A stretch of 64,000 nt of DNA, from assembly GCF_040786275.1 (NCBI RefSeq), contig NZ_JBFMVT010000002.1, positions 3,100,001 through 3,164,000 on the forward strand, given 5' to 3'. The translations under genes were made by a program, and so were the position numbers. Source of the DNA: Buttiauxella gaviniae (lineage in GTDB: Bacteria > Pseudomonadota > Gammaproteobacteria > Enterobacterales > Enterobacteriaceae). Shown here in pieces: positions 54,261-62,725 of this stretch; position 1 is the stretch's first letter; each line of letters opens with the position of its first letter. A model generated the notes under the pieces. That model ran no database searches and had not been told where the DNA came from. It was given only the letters and a program-made list of their open reading frames with translations.

Positions 54261-55127
54261 TCAGAAGAAGAAATCCCACACGGCGCGGGCTACAGAGACC
54301 ACAGTGTCACGCACGGCACGTATCACAGTGCGCACCGGGGCGGGAAAAAGGGGAACATTGCACACTATATCCAGCGCGGCCCCGACTGTTTCACCAAAAT
54401 CACTGCGCGCCTTTTCCTTTACCTGTTCAGTACGAAATGGGCGCTGAAGCTGAGCCACCACCGGACTGCTGGCCACACGCGGGAGGCTGCGGACCATACG
54501 CTCTGCCATAACCTTGAGTCCCCACTTCGTGCGCACCGATACTGCACAAACCGGATGAACGGGCTGGAATAGCTCATGCAGAGTAACGATTTTACGGCTG
54601 ATGCTGCGCTTCTGGGCAGCAGATAACCCACCACCGAGGCTGTCTGTAGGTTCAATCTTGTCGGCCTGACTGATAACGAACAGCACTCTGTGCCGGTACT
54701 GCTCACCAATAACCTGGTGGTAAAACTGCTCATCGACTGCCAGTGCACGGTCATCGGCTTTAATCAGCCACAGAACCAGGTCAAGCTTAAGTAACTGCTT
54801 GTGGTAGAGTGTCGCGTACTCTGTATCCCGCTGTTTGTTTTCACCAACACCCGGTAAGTCGACTAATAACATGCTCCGCTCACCGAGCGTCAGACGGAAG
54901 CGCAAGGGTTCACGGGTACAGGCCGTCACATCACTGATGGGTGAAACTTCGCCCTGAAACAGGGCATTGCAGAGAGATGATTTACCGGCACCTGTTTTCC
55001 CCATAATGCCGATAACCGGTTCGTAGTTTGTGAGTTGACGAATCTGCTGCATGACCCGCTCTGATGCCCATTCTGGTAAGCCCATAAGTGAGTCCTGCAG
55101 GGGTTGCAGGCCATCCTGATTTTTCAT
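54261..55127 (-). CDS. Island GTPase (YfjP/YkfA/YeeP type)
   Basis: 288 residues. G1 GKTGAGKSS (about 42-50), G3 DLPGVGE (about 95), G4 SQADKIE (about 155), an Era/HflX-like G domain followed by a short hydrophobic C-terminus (FPAPVRTVIRAVRDTVVSVARAVWDFFF in parts), which may bind membrane. YfjP-like GTPases are constant members of CP4-57-type islands; their role is unknown. GGAG precedes the start by 5 bases. Confidence 0.88.
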   Translation of the reverse strand: MKNQDGLQPLQDSLMGLPEWASERVMQQIRQLTNYEPVIGIMGKTGAGKSSLCNALFQGEVSPISDVTACTREPLRFRLTLGERSMLLVDLPGVGENKQRDTEYATLYHKQLLKLDLVLWLIKADDRALAVDEQFYHQVIGEQYRHRVLFVISQADKIEPTDSLGGGLSAAQKRSISRKIVTLHELFQPVHPVCAVSVRTKWGLKVMAERMVRSLPRVASSPVVAQLQRPFRTEQVKEKARSDFGETVGAALDIVCNVPLFPAPVRTVIRAVRDTVVSVARAVWDFFF

Positions 55128-55151
55128 GACATCTCCTGAGACAAATAAAAC

Positions 55152-55183
55152 AAAAAAACGGCAGAACCGTTAGGTTCTGCCGC
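55152..55183 (-). terminator. Terminator after the 305-residue unknown gene
   Basis: In the minus direction CGGCAGAACC-TAAC-GGTTCTGCCG followed by T7. Confidence 0.85.
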
Positions 55184-55242
55184 TAATGAAGTATGTTCAG
55201 GAGAATAATATCTATCTGAAATTATTTAGATTGCATGTCATG

Positions 55243-56160
55243 TTACTTTTTAGATTTCTTGTACGATTTTGATGCCTGCCAGGCATGCTTCATCTTTTCA
55301 ATGAATTCCAGTTTCTCATACGGCGAAACATTCCAGACGTCAATCGCAGCAATTACCATGTCATATCGCATTGAAGTATTATAAGGGCGAAGATAGTCTG
55401 CTATCCTGTTTTTACCTTGAAGATAGTCCCACAGATACAACAGCTGATTTTCATCATCCCGGGAGATCCATTCAAAATCCCTGAGGAAAAAATTATATTG
55501 CTCCAGCCAGCACTCATGTAGTTTTCTGAAATAAGAGATTTTATCGCCAAGCGTTCCTGCAGCATCGTCAATATATCTCATCACTCCGTTAATTCGTTCA
55601 CGCTCCGTGACTGGACTCGGGTTATATGAATCAGTACTCGCCCCATTATTAATATAGAAACAAGAAAATGAGCGCTTTGGCTTCTTCGGATTATCTGTAC
55701 CGGGTTTTAGTAGCAAATCCAGGTTAAGGCTATCAGCGTCAATATCCAACGAGAAATTACTCAGGTTTGCGAAAGGTGGGGGGGCCATTAAAAGACTATT
55801 AAATACGTTAGTATCAGGAAAGGTACTTCCCAGCCCACCTAATTTTACTTCTGGTGGCATAACGGGATATTCAAAAATATAGTGGTGTGCGAACCATGTT
55901 GCTCTTGGTGTACCCTTAAAACATTCAAAATATTCTTTATCTATAAGTATCAAATCAGCCCAATATTTCAGTTTCTTACGGGCATCACTTATCCGCTCCT
56001 TATTCCCGGCAAAGTGCTGTTCAAGTATACAGGTGATTAAGTCCCTAAACTGCTCTGGTGTGTCATAGCTATTGTAGAGCAAAGAGTGGTCCGTCTTTAA
56101 AATCTCATCCAGTGTTCTCAGATACATAATTTCATAACGGACCATGTCGTAGTGCAGCAT
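55243..56160 (-). CDS. Unrecognised 305-residue protein
   Basis: No signal peptide or membrane helix. GGGAGAG stands 4 bases before the ATG. The protein is rich in Tyr, Trp and Asp, with an N-terminal helical part and a Lys-rich end (KSYKKSKK). No motif of a known enzyme was found. It has its own terminator and lies between yfjP and the Gp2-like gene, the slot where island cargo is inserted, so a defence or host-interaction role is possible but unsupported. Confidence 0.7.
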   Translation of the reverse strand: MLHYDMVRYEIMYLRTLDEILKTDHSLLYNSYDTPEQFRDLITCILEQHFAGNKERISDARKKLKYWADLILIDKEYFECFKGTPRATWFAHHYIFEYPVMPPEVKLGGLGSTFPDTNVFNSLLMAPPPFANLSNFSLDIDADSLNLDLLLKPGTDNPKKPKRSFSCFYINNGASTDSYNPSPVTERERINGVMRYIDDAAGTLGDKISYFRKLHECWLEQYNFFLRDFEWISRDDENQLLYLWDYLQGKNRIADYLRPYNTSMRYDMVIAAIDVWNVSPYEKLEFIEKMKHAWQASKSYKKSKK

Positions 56161-56613
56161 TTCTCTCTCCCTGATTTTTATACATCAGGAGGTTAGCATG
56201 CGTACCATTACGAGGTAGGGAGTCAGGTCACAGACTGAAAAAACACTGATTTATTTATGATAATTAAATGATTTTAATGTGATTTTTTACTGACTAAGTT
56301 GTGTGGGAATTCTGATGATTTATCTGCGAGATGATTGAGTACTGAAAAGACAGGTGTCATGCATCAGGAATGAACATTTGGGTTTTTAGTATAATTAAGG
56401 GGTATCCCTGCTTATACCAATGCATGTTTAGTGCTCATCCATCAGTAGATCATCTGTTAGCTGAAATACAACTTAGGGTCCCCGATTTCCCTTTATCTGA
56501 CCATTTGTTAACAGGTAATGCCTTAACGAGTATCTCCCACAGGGGAAATACTTTCCACTTAAAAATTACAACGTATCCCCATCCTTTGTACACCACCTCA
56601 CAAAGGATAAAAA
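56161..56613. other. Intergenic region between divergent genes
   Basis: It holds the promoters of the 305-residue gene (minus) and the Gp2-like gene (plus). A plus-strand frame 56370-56648 (92 codons) overlaps the Gp2-like start, has no ribosome site and no recognisable product; I do not count it as a gene. Confidence 0.4.
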
Positions 56614-57192
56614 ATGAATACCCCGTACCCTTATATTGCCAGATATAAGATGAACTGGTTTCTGTTGTCTCTTCTCAATGATCACCTTAATCAGTTACTG
56701 GCCCGCTATTCCCGAATACAGGCATTAAGAATCGATCTTTTCTATCAGAAAGGTTCAGGCCGCTTCAACCACCACTCCTGGAAAGAAACTGAACGTGAAG
56801 TGCGCATTCTGGTGGAAAGAATTATGCAAGGCTCAAACCTGACAGGATATTTCTGGGTACTGGAAAGTACTTACGACCATGGCTGTCATGCCCATATCGT
56901 TTTCTATCTCGACAGGCACATTAATCAGGCTACATACCCAATAGCCGAACGCATCGGAGCAATATGGCGAGAAATAACGGAACAGGAAGGATATTACAAC
57001 CGATGCACGTTTAAACCCACTTATACGGCCAATATTGATAAGCCCGTAAATTACGATGATGCCGAAGCTATTAAGGGACTGCGATACATCATCAGCTATT
57101 TGGCTAAAGAGGAGCAAAAGCACGATTGTTATTACCACGGTAGCAATGAGGTACCAGCGCCAAGCGGACTGGGGCGACCCAGACCTCTGTAA
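56614..57192 (+). CDS. Inovirus Gp2/YfjJ-YagK-like protein
   Basis: 192 residues, AAGGA 6 bases upstream. Features of the inovirus-type Gp2 (YagK/YfjJ C-terminal) family: RIDLFYQ near 47, YFWVLE near 88, the H-x-H motif in CHAHIVFYL near 98 and LRYIISYLAKEE near 165. The H-x-H strand is like the metal site of HUH replication initiators, so it may start replication of an excised island or derive from a filamentous phage. It precedes alpA. Confidence 0.8.
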   Translation: MNTPYPYIARYKMNWFLLSLLNDHLNQLLARYSRIQALRIDLFYQKGSGRFNHHSWKETEREVRILVERIMQGSNLTGYFWVLESTYDHGCHAHIVFYLDRHINQATYPIAERIGAIWREITEQEGYYNRCTFKPTYTANIDKPVNYDDAEAIKGLRYIISYLAKEEQKHDCYYHGSNEVPAPSGLGRPRPL

Positions 57193-57298
57193 ATTGGGTT
57201 CTGCACTTTTTTACATATCACCCCATTGATGTGGAAGGGCTGGTGGTTACAGGCAATCAACCACCCGCTCAGGTCAACACCCCAATGGAATACAGACA

Positions 57299-57505
57299 AT
57301 GACAACTCAAATTTCTCTGCTTGATGACCAATTGGTGGACATGCAGTTCATTACCAGATTCACGGGCCTGACGGATAAGTGGTTTTATAAGTTGATCAAA
57401 GACGGTTTATTTCCAAAGCCGATTAAGCTGGGTCGTAGTTCTCGCTGGAAGCAAAGTGAAGTCGAATACTGGCTGCAAGAACGTATTGACGACTCCCGCA
57501 AATAA
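57299..57505 (+). CDS. alpA: AlpA-family excision regulator
   Basis: 68 residues. The AlpA helix-turn-helix is seen: MQFITRFTGLTDKWFYKLIKDGLFP (in parts: TGLTDKWFYKLI) then PKPIKLGRSSRWKQSEVEYWL. In CP4-57 AlpA activates the integrase/excisionase and so controls island excision. No integrase is in the window. GGAA lies 8 bases upstream. Confidence 0.92.
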   Translation: MTTQISLLDDQLVDMQFITRFTGLTDKWFYKLIKDGLFPKPIKLGRSSRWKQSEVEYWLQERIDDSRK

Positions 57506-57880
57506 GCACCTTACCTTATCAACCAACTATCCTGACTGGCAGACTGCTTATCCGATCATTGCGGAGGTTTGCGGCTGCCTGTCATTCACTATTCAGGGAT
57601 TATTCGCTCTGAAAGAGACAAAGATGCGATATGGCAGTTTGCTGGACAACTATCAGCGTTGGTTAAGTTTGTACTTTGCTTGTGGCAATGCATCTCTTGT
57701 CAGTGGCCCGTAACTCTGAACTATTTTCAGGACTTCTTGAAATTTAAAAAGCTGAATTATTTTTCATTTCTTTTGATGTATATCACTGAAATTAAAAAGA
57801 ATTTATATTATTCAGCATTCATCATATCTGTGAAAATAGTAAAATAGAATAATCAATTAGCGTCTTGATAAGTTGAGCTC
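57506..57880. other. Gap between alpA and the SIR2 gene
   Basis: About 375 bases; the first half reads as coding-like in more than one frame without a recognised product, while the second half (57720-57880) is AT-rich and probably holds the SIR2 gene promoter. No inverted repeat of note was seen. Confidence 0.35.
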
Positions 57881-60800
57881 ATGAGATTCCATGCCGAAGG
57901 TCCTGTTGTACCAGACATTCTCTTAGAACGCTGTGATGCAGGTAGAGTCGTATTTCTATGTGGTGCAGGGGTTTCGTTACCTTCTGGGATGCCAACCTTT
58001 GTAGACCTCACTCAGTACGTAATTGAATACTTTGACCCGCCACACGACTCAGAAATTATGGCTGCATTTCTCCCGTGGCTTCACGACCAATCTTCGGCGA
58101 ATGTCCCTCTAGACCAAATTTTCAATTTACTTCATCTTGAATATGGCAAGGATGAAGTTAATGCCTTAGTAACAAAGCGCCTAAGTGTTTTCTGTTCTGA
58201 AAGAGTGGTTGGACGCGAACATGCCCTTATCAAACGAATCTCCTCAAATCAGAGTGGAGTTCCACAGATTGTCACGACTAACTTTGACCGACTATTCGAA
58301 GTTGACCAAGGGCAAGATGACCTAGCCCTATATGTACCGCCTGCTTTTCCAGATCTAAATTTCGGTTCGTCAATTGAGGGAATTACGTATCTTCATGGTC
58401 GTCTGGTCGATGAAGACTCTGTAAGCCATCCTTATGTGCTGAGCAGTGCAGACTTTGGACGCGCTTACCTTTCAGAAGGATGGGCAACCAACTTTATCAA
58501 GCTTCTTCTTGAGCGATATATTGTTGTTCTGGTGGGCTACCAGGCAGAAGACCCACCAGTTAAATACCTCCTTCAGGGTCTCAATCATGATGGTCAGTAT
58601 GATCGTTCCAGAATTTATGCATTTGATTGTGGACTTCCTGAAGAGATCGAAGCCAAATGGCGTGATAGAGGCGTTACTGCCATAGCCTATTCCGATCATC
58701 CGTTGCTCTGGAAGAGTATGGAAGCATGGGCTGAACGAGCAGATGATCCGCGTCGATGGCGAGCTTCAGTGATCGCCAAAAGCAGGCAGGACCCGAAAAT
58801 TCTGGCACCGTATGAACGTGGTCAAGTTGTTCATGTACTGCGCACAGTACAAGGTGCGAGATTATTCTCTGAAGCTGTTCCACGTCCGCATCCAGAATGG
58901 CTTTGCGTTATGGATGCGAATATTCGATCAGCTAAACAGAAGAAAAGACATAACGAGTTTGCCGATAACGATGCAGAGATTTTCGATCCGCAAAAAGCTT
59001 ATGGAATCGATGATGATCTGCAGGATATATCTGACGATGAACGCAAGCGTGGAGTGAGTAACGATAATCTCCTTGAATGGCGTGATGAAGACGATAATCC
59101 GTCAGATTACCATCGCTTGGCTGGGAGTTTTGAAACAATCCCTAGAAGGCTGGGTCATCTCATGACTTGGTTTAGCGAATCCCTTGATAGCCCGGTAATG
59201 GCTTGGTGGGCTATGCGAAAAAATGGTCTTCATCCACTACTGCTGCAAAAGATTGAGCATAACATTGAGTTTTCAGGATTGACCCACAAACGTGCTCGTC
59301 ATCTTTGGAGCTTAATTCTAGAACATCATAAAGATCCTCGTAATCGTCGATATGACGTCGACTGGTATGACTTGAAAGCTCGAATTAATACTCAGGGCTG
59401 GACAGCTGGTGTTCTACGTGAGTTTCGTAGAGTTATGACACCACGGTTAGAGATGAAATCGCCATATGGCTTGGGAGAAGTCAGACCGCCAAGCGGATCT
59501 TGGGAAGAGATTCAATTCAGCGAATTAGGTCATTTCGAAGTTGTGTTCACTGAAAGACATGACGACGACTTGGACGTGCCTGATAATGTGTTACGACATG
59601 TATTTAGTATCCTGGAAGAGCAATTACTCATTGCTTCAGGATTGCTGGAGGATATTGAGACTTTTTACTTCCCAACGCCAAGCTGTTATCCGGGGCGAGC
59701 TGTGGAAGGGGAAGAATATTTCGCCAAAGGTGCTGATGTATTGACATGGTTTGTCCCGCTTTTTGAGCGTGTAGCGGTGAAGTGGCCAGAATTGGCTAAA
59801 GCACATGTCACTACTTGGCCAGTAACAGAGCCGTTTTTCTTCCGAAAACTTAGACTGTATGCATTTAGTAAAACAGCCGTCTTTAGGGCTGATCGTGTTG
59901 CCGAAGAAGTTTTGTCTTTGGAGCCAAATGGATTTTGGGATAAAAATGTTACCCGAGAACTTCTTTTTCTGCTGACAGATCGTTGGAAAGAGTTCTCAGA
60001 AGAGGAGCAGAGCCGAATTATCGAGCTCATTCTGACAGATCCTTATCAATTGCCTTACCTGTCTGAGGAAGAACTCCTAAAAGAAAGGGAGGTGTTAGCT
60101 GCTAGATACGCTCGTTATCTCGAACTACAAGGCTGCGAACTAAAATCAATTTATAGTGAGCGCCTCACTGCGATGATCCAAACAATTCCTGATTGGCATG
60201 ACGGCTGGGCTACCTCTGTGGTCGTCAGTTGGGGTACCCGCTCGGGCTGGGTCGGTACGGACGAAAAAACTGATTTAGTTTTAGACCTTCCTCTAAACAA
60301 GATAATCCCAAAAGCAAAAGAGGCGCTACAGCGGCAGGATTACCAATTTACGAGGAGACGTCCCTTTGTTGGTTTGATCAAAGAAAATCCACGTAAAGCA
60401 TTGGCTGCACTTACGATTGCGGCGAAAAATGGCGATTACCCTAAAGAATTCTGGTCTCCAATGATAAGCGAATTACCTGCAGGGATTAAACCAAGGCTGA
60501 GACGAGTGTTCCTTAATCGCATAACGCGGTTACCATCGACAGCTTTAGTCGAACTACGACATGTATTAAGTAGTTGGCTTGAACAAAACTTAGTTATGAC
60601 GATTAAGTTTGATGATGGTCTCGCTTGGGCTGTCTATGATCATGTTGTCGAAGGCATACTGGGTGGTGGGATTAATGCTACGGAAAGTGGTTTCGGAGAA
60701 ATTTTCCGGAATGGAGAGGTTATTATACAGTCGAGGCGCACGTACGAACATGCAATCAATGGTCCTGTAGGTAAGTTTACCCAAGCCCTTTTTCGAGCAA

Positions 60801-61690
60801 TATCTGGAGAAGAAGCGAAAGCTGGTTCGCTTATTCCAGATTCCATTAAGTCTCGCATTGAGAGTTTCTTTACAGCGCCCGGAGAAGGTGCGGACCACGC
60901 TATAGCTATAACGGCTCGCAATCTAAATTGGCTAATGTTTGTTGATCCTACTTGGACAAAAGAAAGGCTTATACCGATTTTGGATTTTAAGCATCCAGCT
61001 GCAGAACCAGCATGGAATGGTTATCTTCATAGTGATGGTATGCCTTCAGTTGCAGTAGCTAAGCTTATCAAGCCTGGTTTTCTTAACCTTATACCTTGGA
61101 TCAAAAATCTTTCTTGGGAGAAAGATTTTTCAGTTCGAGCCTCGCAATGGCTTGGTTTAATGAGAATGTTCCATCCTGAGGAGCTATGTAGCCCTTCTGG
61201 AAATGAAATGCGTTTTGTTTTGCGCTCAATATCTGATGAGGCTAGAAATCGTTTTATTTCCTGGTTGGGTCTGGTTGGGCAGAAAAACGAGAGCGGTTGG
61301 GATAAGTATGTGATTCCATTAATCAGAGAGGACTGGCCCAAAGAACGTCGATATAGGACAACGACTTCGGTAAAGGCGTGGATTGGCCTACTTGACGATA
61401 CTGGCGACAATTTTCCGGTGGTCTACAATGCAGTAAAAACACTCTTGGTGCCAATCGAGACATTTGATCACCAGTTGTACCGTTTCACTCGAGAGTTTGG
61501 TAGTGAAAAGCCAATTGCCATGCTTTTTCCTGCAGCGACTCTTGATCTAATGGATAGGATAACACCACAGAGGTTCACACGACCGCCATACGAGTTACAG
61601 AAGATACTCGGCCTAATTGAAGAGGTAGAACCAAGTCTAATCAAGGATTCTCGATACTTACGGCTTATTGAGCTTGTTGAGAAAAATTAG
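57881..61690 (+). CDS. Large SIR2-domain defence protein
   Basis: 1269 residues. The N-terminal 280 residues are a SIR2 domain with GAGVS (28-32), TTNFD (132-136), the catalytic-type His172 in YLHG and GYQAEDPP (219-226). The remaining 980 residues are mostly helical, with no recognised motif; W-rich and repeat-like helices suggest a sensor scaffold. Large SIR2 proteins of this layout (defence-associated sirtuins) deplete NAD+ on phage infection and abort growth. The needed Asn134 and His172 are present, so it should be an active NADase. It is island cargo beside alpA, and the next small gene may be a partner. Confidence 0.85.
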   Translation: MRFHAEGPVVPDILLERCDAGRVVFLCGAGVSLPSGMPTFVDLTQYVIEYFDPPHDSEIMAAFLPWLHDQSSANVPLDQIFNLLHLEYGKDEVNALVTKRLSVFCSERVVGREHALIKRISSNQSGVPQIVTTNFDRLFEVDQGQDDLALYVPPAFPDLNFGSSIEGITYLHGRLVDEDSVSHPYVLSSADFGRAYLSEGWATNFIKLLLERYIVVLVGYQAEDPPVKYLLQGLNHDGQYDRSRIYAFDCGLPEEIEAKWRDRGVTAIAYSDHPLLWKSMEAWAERADDPRRWRASVIAKSRQDPKILAPYERGQVVHVLRTVQGARLFSEAVPRPHPEWLCVMDANIRSAKQKKRHNEFADNDAEIFDPQKAYGIDDDLQDISDDERKRGVSNDNLLEWRDEDDNPSDYHRLAGSFETIPRRLGHLMTWFSESLDSPVMAWWAMRKNGLHPLLLQKIEHNIEFSGLTHKRARHLWSLILEHHKDPRNRRYDVDWYDLKARINTQGWTAGVLREFRRVMTPRLEMKSPYGLGEVRPPSGSWEEIQFSELGHFEVVFTERHDDDLDVPDNVLRHVFSILEEQLLIASGLLEDIETFYFPTPSCYPGRAVEGEEYFAKGADVLTWFVPLFERVAVKWPELAKAHVTTWPVTEPFFFRKLRLYAFSKTAVFRADRVAEEVLSLEPNGFWDKNVTRELLFLLTDRWKEFSEEEQSRIIELILTDPYQLPYLSEEELLKEREVLAARYARYLELQGCELKSIYSERLTAMIQTIPDWHDGWATSVVVSWGTRSGWVGTDEKTDLVLDLPLNKIIPKAKEALQRQDYQFTRRRPFVGLIKENPRKALAALTIAAKNGDYPKEFWSPMISELPAGIKPRLRRVFLNRITRLPSTALVELRHVLSSWLEQNLVMTIKFDDGLAWAVYDHVVEGILGGGINATESGFGEIFRNGEVIIQSRRTYEHAINGPVGKFTQALFRAISGEEAKAGSLIPDSIKSRIESFFTAPGEGADHAIAITARNLNWLMFVDPTWTKERLIPILDFKHPAAEPAWNGYLHSDGMPSVAVAKLIKPGFLNLIPWIKNLSWEKDFSVRASQWLGLMRMFHPEELCSPSGNEMRFVLRSISDEARNRFISWLGLVGQKNESGWDKYVIPLIREDWPKERRYRTTTSVKAWIGLLDDTGDNFPVVYNAVKTLLVPIETFDHQLYRFTREFGSEKPIAMLFPAATLDLMDRITPQRFTRPPYELQKILGLIEEVEPSLIKDSRYLRLIELVEKN

Positions 61691-61811
61691 GGGGTATTAA
61701 AAACAGAGCACAGCATTGGGGTGTGTATTCGAGTAAACCCATTGTAGTCACATGGTTTTTGAGACTTTCTATTATAAACAATAAAAAATTAATAAGTCTG
61801 TTAAGGGGGAA

Positions 61812-62273
61812 ATGCGCATTATTGATCTGAATGTGAATGGGGCAGAATGTTTCGATAATATCGATAGAGTACTGCACAGAGAGGCTTTCAAACAGCTTGA
61901 TTTGACCTGCTCCCCATTGATTACACGTGAGACTGATATTTTAGATCTTGAGGTTTTGGAAGCTCTTCAATCGGCAACTCTTGGGTTATTACAAGAGCGG
62001 CGTGTTGCTATCGAGACCCTACCTAGTAGTAATGTGCGGATCAGTATTCATCAATCCTATAATGAACATCATGCTGTCGGTTGGTTAGGATATGGGCGAA
62101 GTTTTGGCCTAACCTCTGTTGCTATCGGGTCAGATGATCCGGGTATTTTTGCAACAAGTCTAAGAGGGGAATACGCACACTTGCTTCGTGCTTTAGATGC
62201 CAATGGAGCGGGCCATGATACAATAGAGATCCTTGAAAGCATTAACAAAACATCTAAACGCTTCCGCTTCTAA
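61812..62273 (+). CDS. Unrecognised 153-residue protein downstream of SIR2
   Basis: No signal peptide or membrane helix; acidic, with a SFGLTSVAIGSDDPGIF stretch near 96. AAGGGGGAA lies just before the ATG. It begins 121 bases after the SIR2 stop on the same strand without a terminator between, so it may be co-transcribed. I know no family. It could be a helper, regulator or inhibitor of the SIR2 protein (inference from place only). Confidence 0.6.
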   Translation: MRIIDLNVNGAECFDNIDRVLHREAFKQLDLTCSPLITRETDILDLEVLEALQSATLGLLQERRVAIETLPSSNVRISIHQSYNEHHAVGWLGYGRSFGLTSVAIGSDDPGIFATSLRGEYAHLLRALDANGAGHDTIEILESINKTSKRFRF

Positions 62274-62725
62274 ATTTTGGATCGTTGTAATGCTTAAATT
62301 ACGGTTTGAATTAAAAACTCTGTTTGAAAAATAGTGAACTGAAATATTCTGTACACATTTAAACCCGGTGGCGCTGCAGTTTATTCGAACAGCAATTCCC
62401 TAAAAGGAAGGAAGTGAACACCGAAATGTCCGTTAGTCCATAATTATAGGCCCAGCGGGTGAAAATAGTTTAATTCATATTCACTATTTAGTGCGGTTAT
62501 AAGCAGTAAGTTGGCTTCATAGCTAAACATTAAATATTCTAAGTATCTAGATTAGCTACAGCGAATAAAATCGAAGGAGCTAATTATTTTTGAATTCGCC
62601 TGTTATATCTACGGCCATGCAGGAGTATATACAAAGGGGAGCATGTCAGTGCACTTATTCCTTAAGTGCGTCCGTTTGTTACCCGTGATCAATATACAAT
62701 ACTGAATATTAAAATTTATGAGCAA
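62274..62725. other. Intergenic region between convergent genes
   Basis: About 450 AT-rich bases with no supported gene. One inverted repeat, GCACTTA-N5-TAAGTGC at 62651-62669, was seen, without a T-run. Confidence 0.35.

Noticed and set aside
57569-57847. 92-codon plus-strand frame between alpA and the SIR2 gene
   Set aside because: No ribosome site, no recognised product, and it runs into AT-rich promoter-like sequence with a change of composition.
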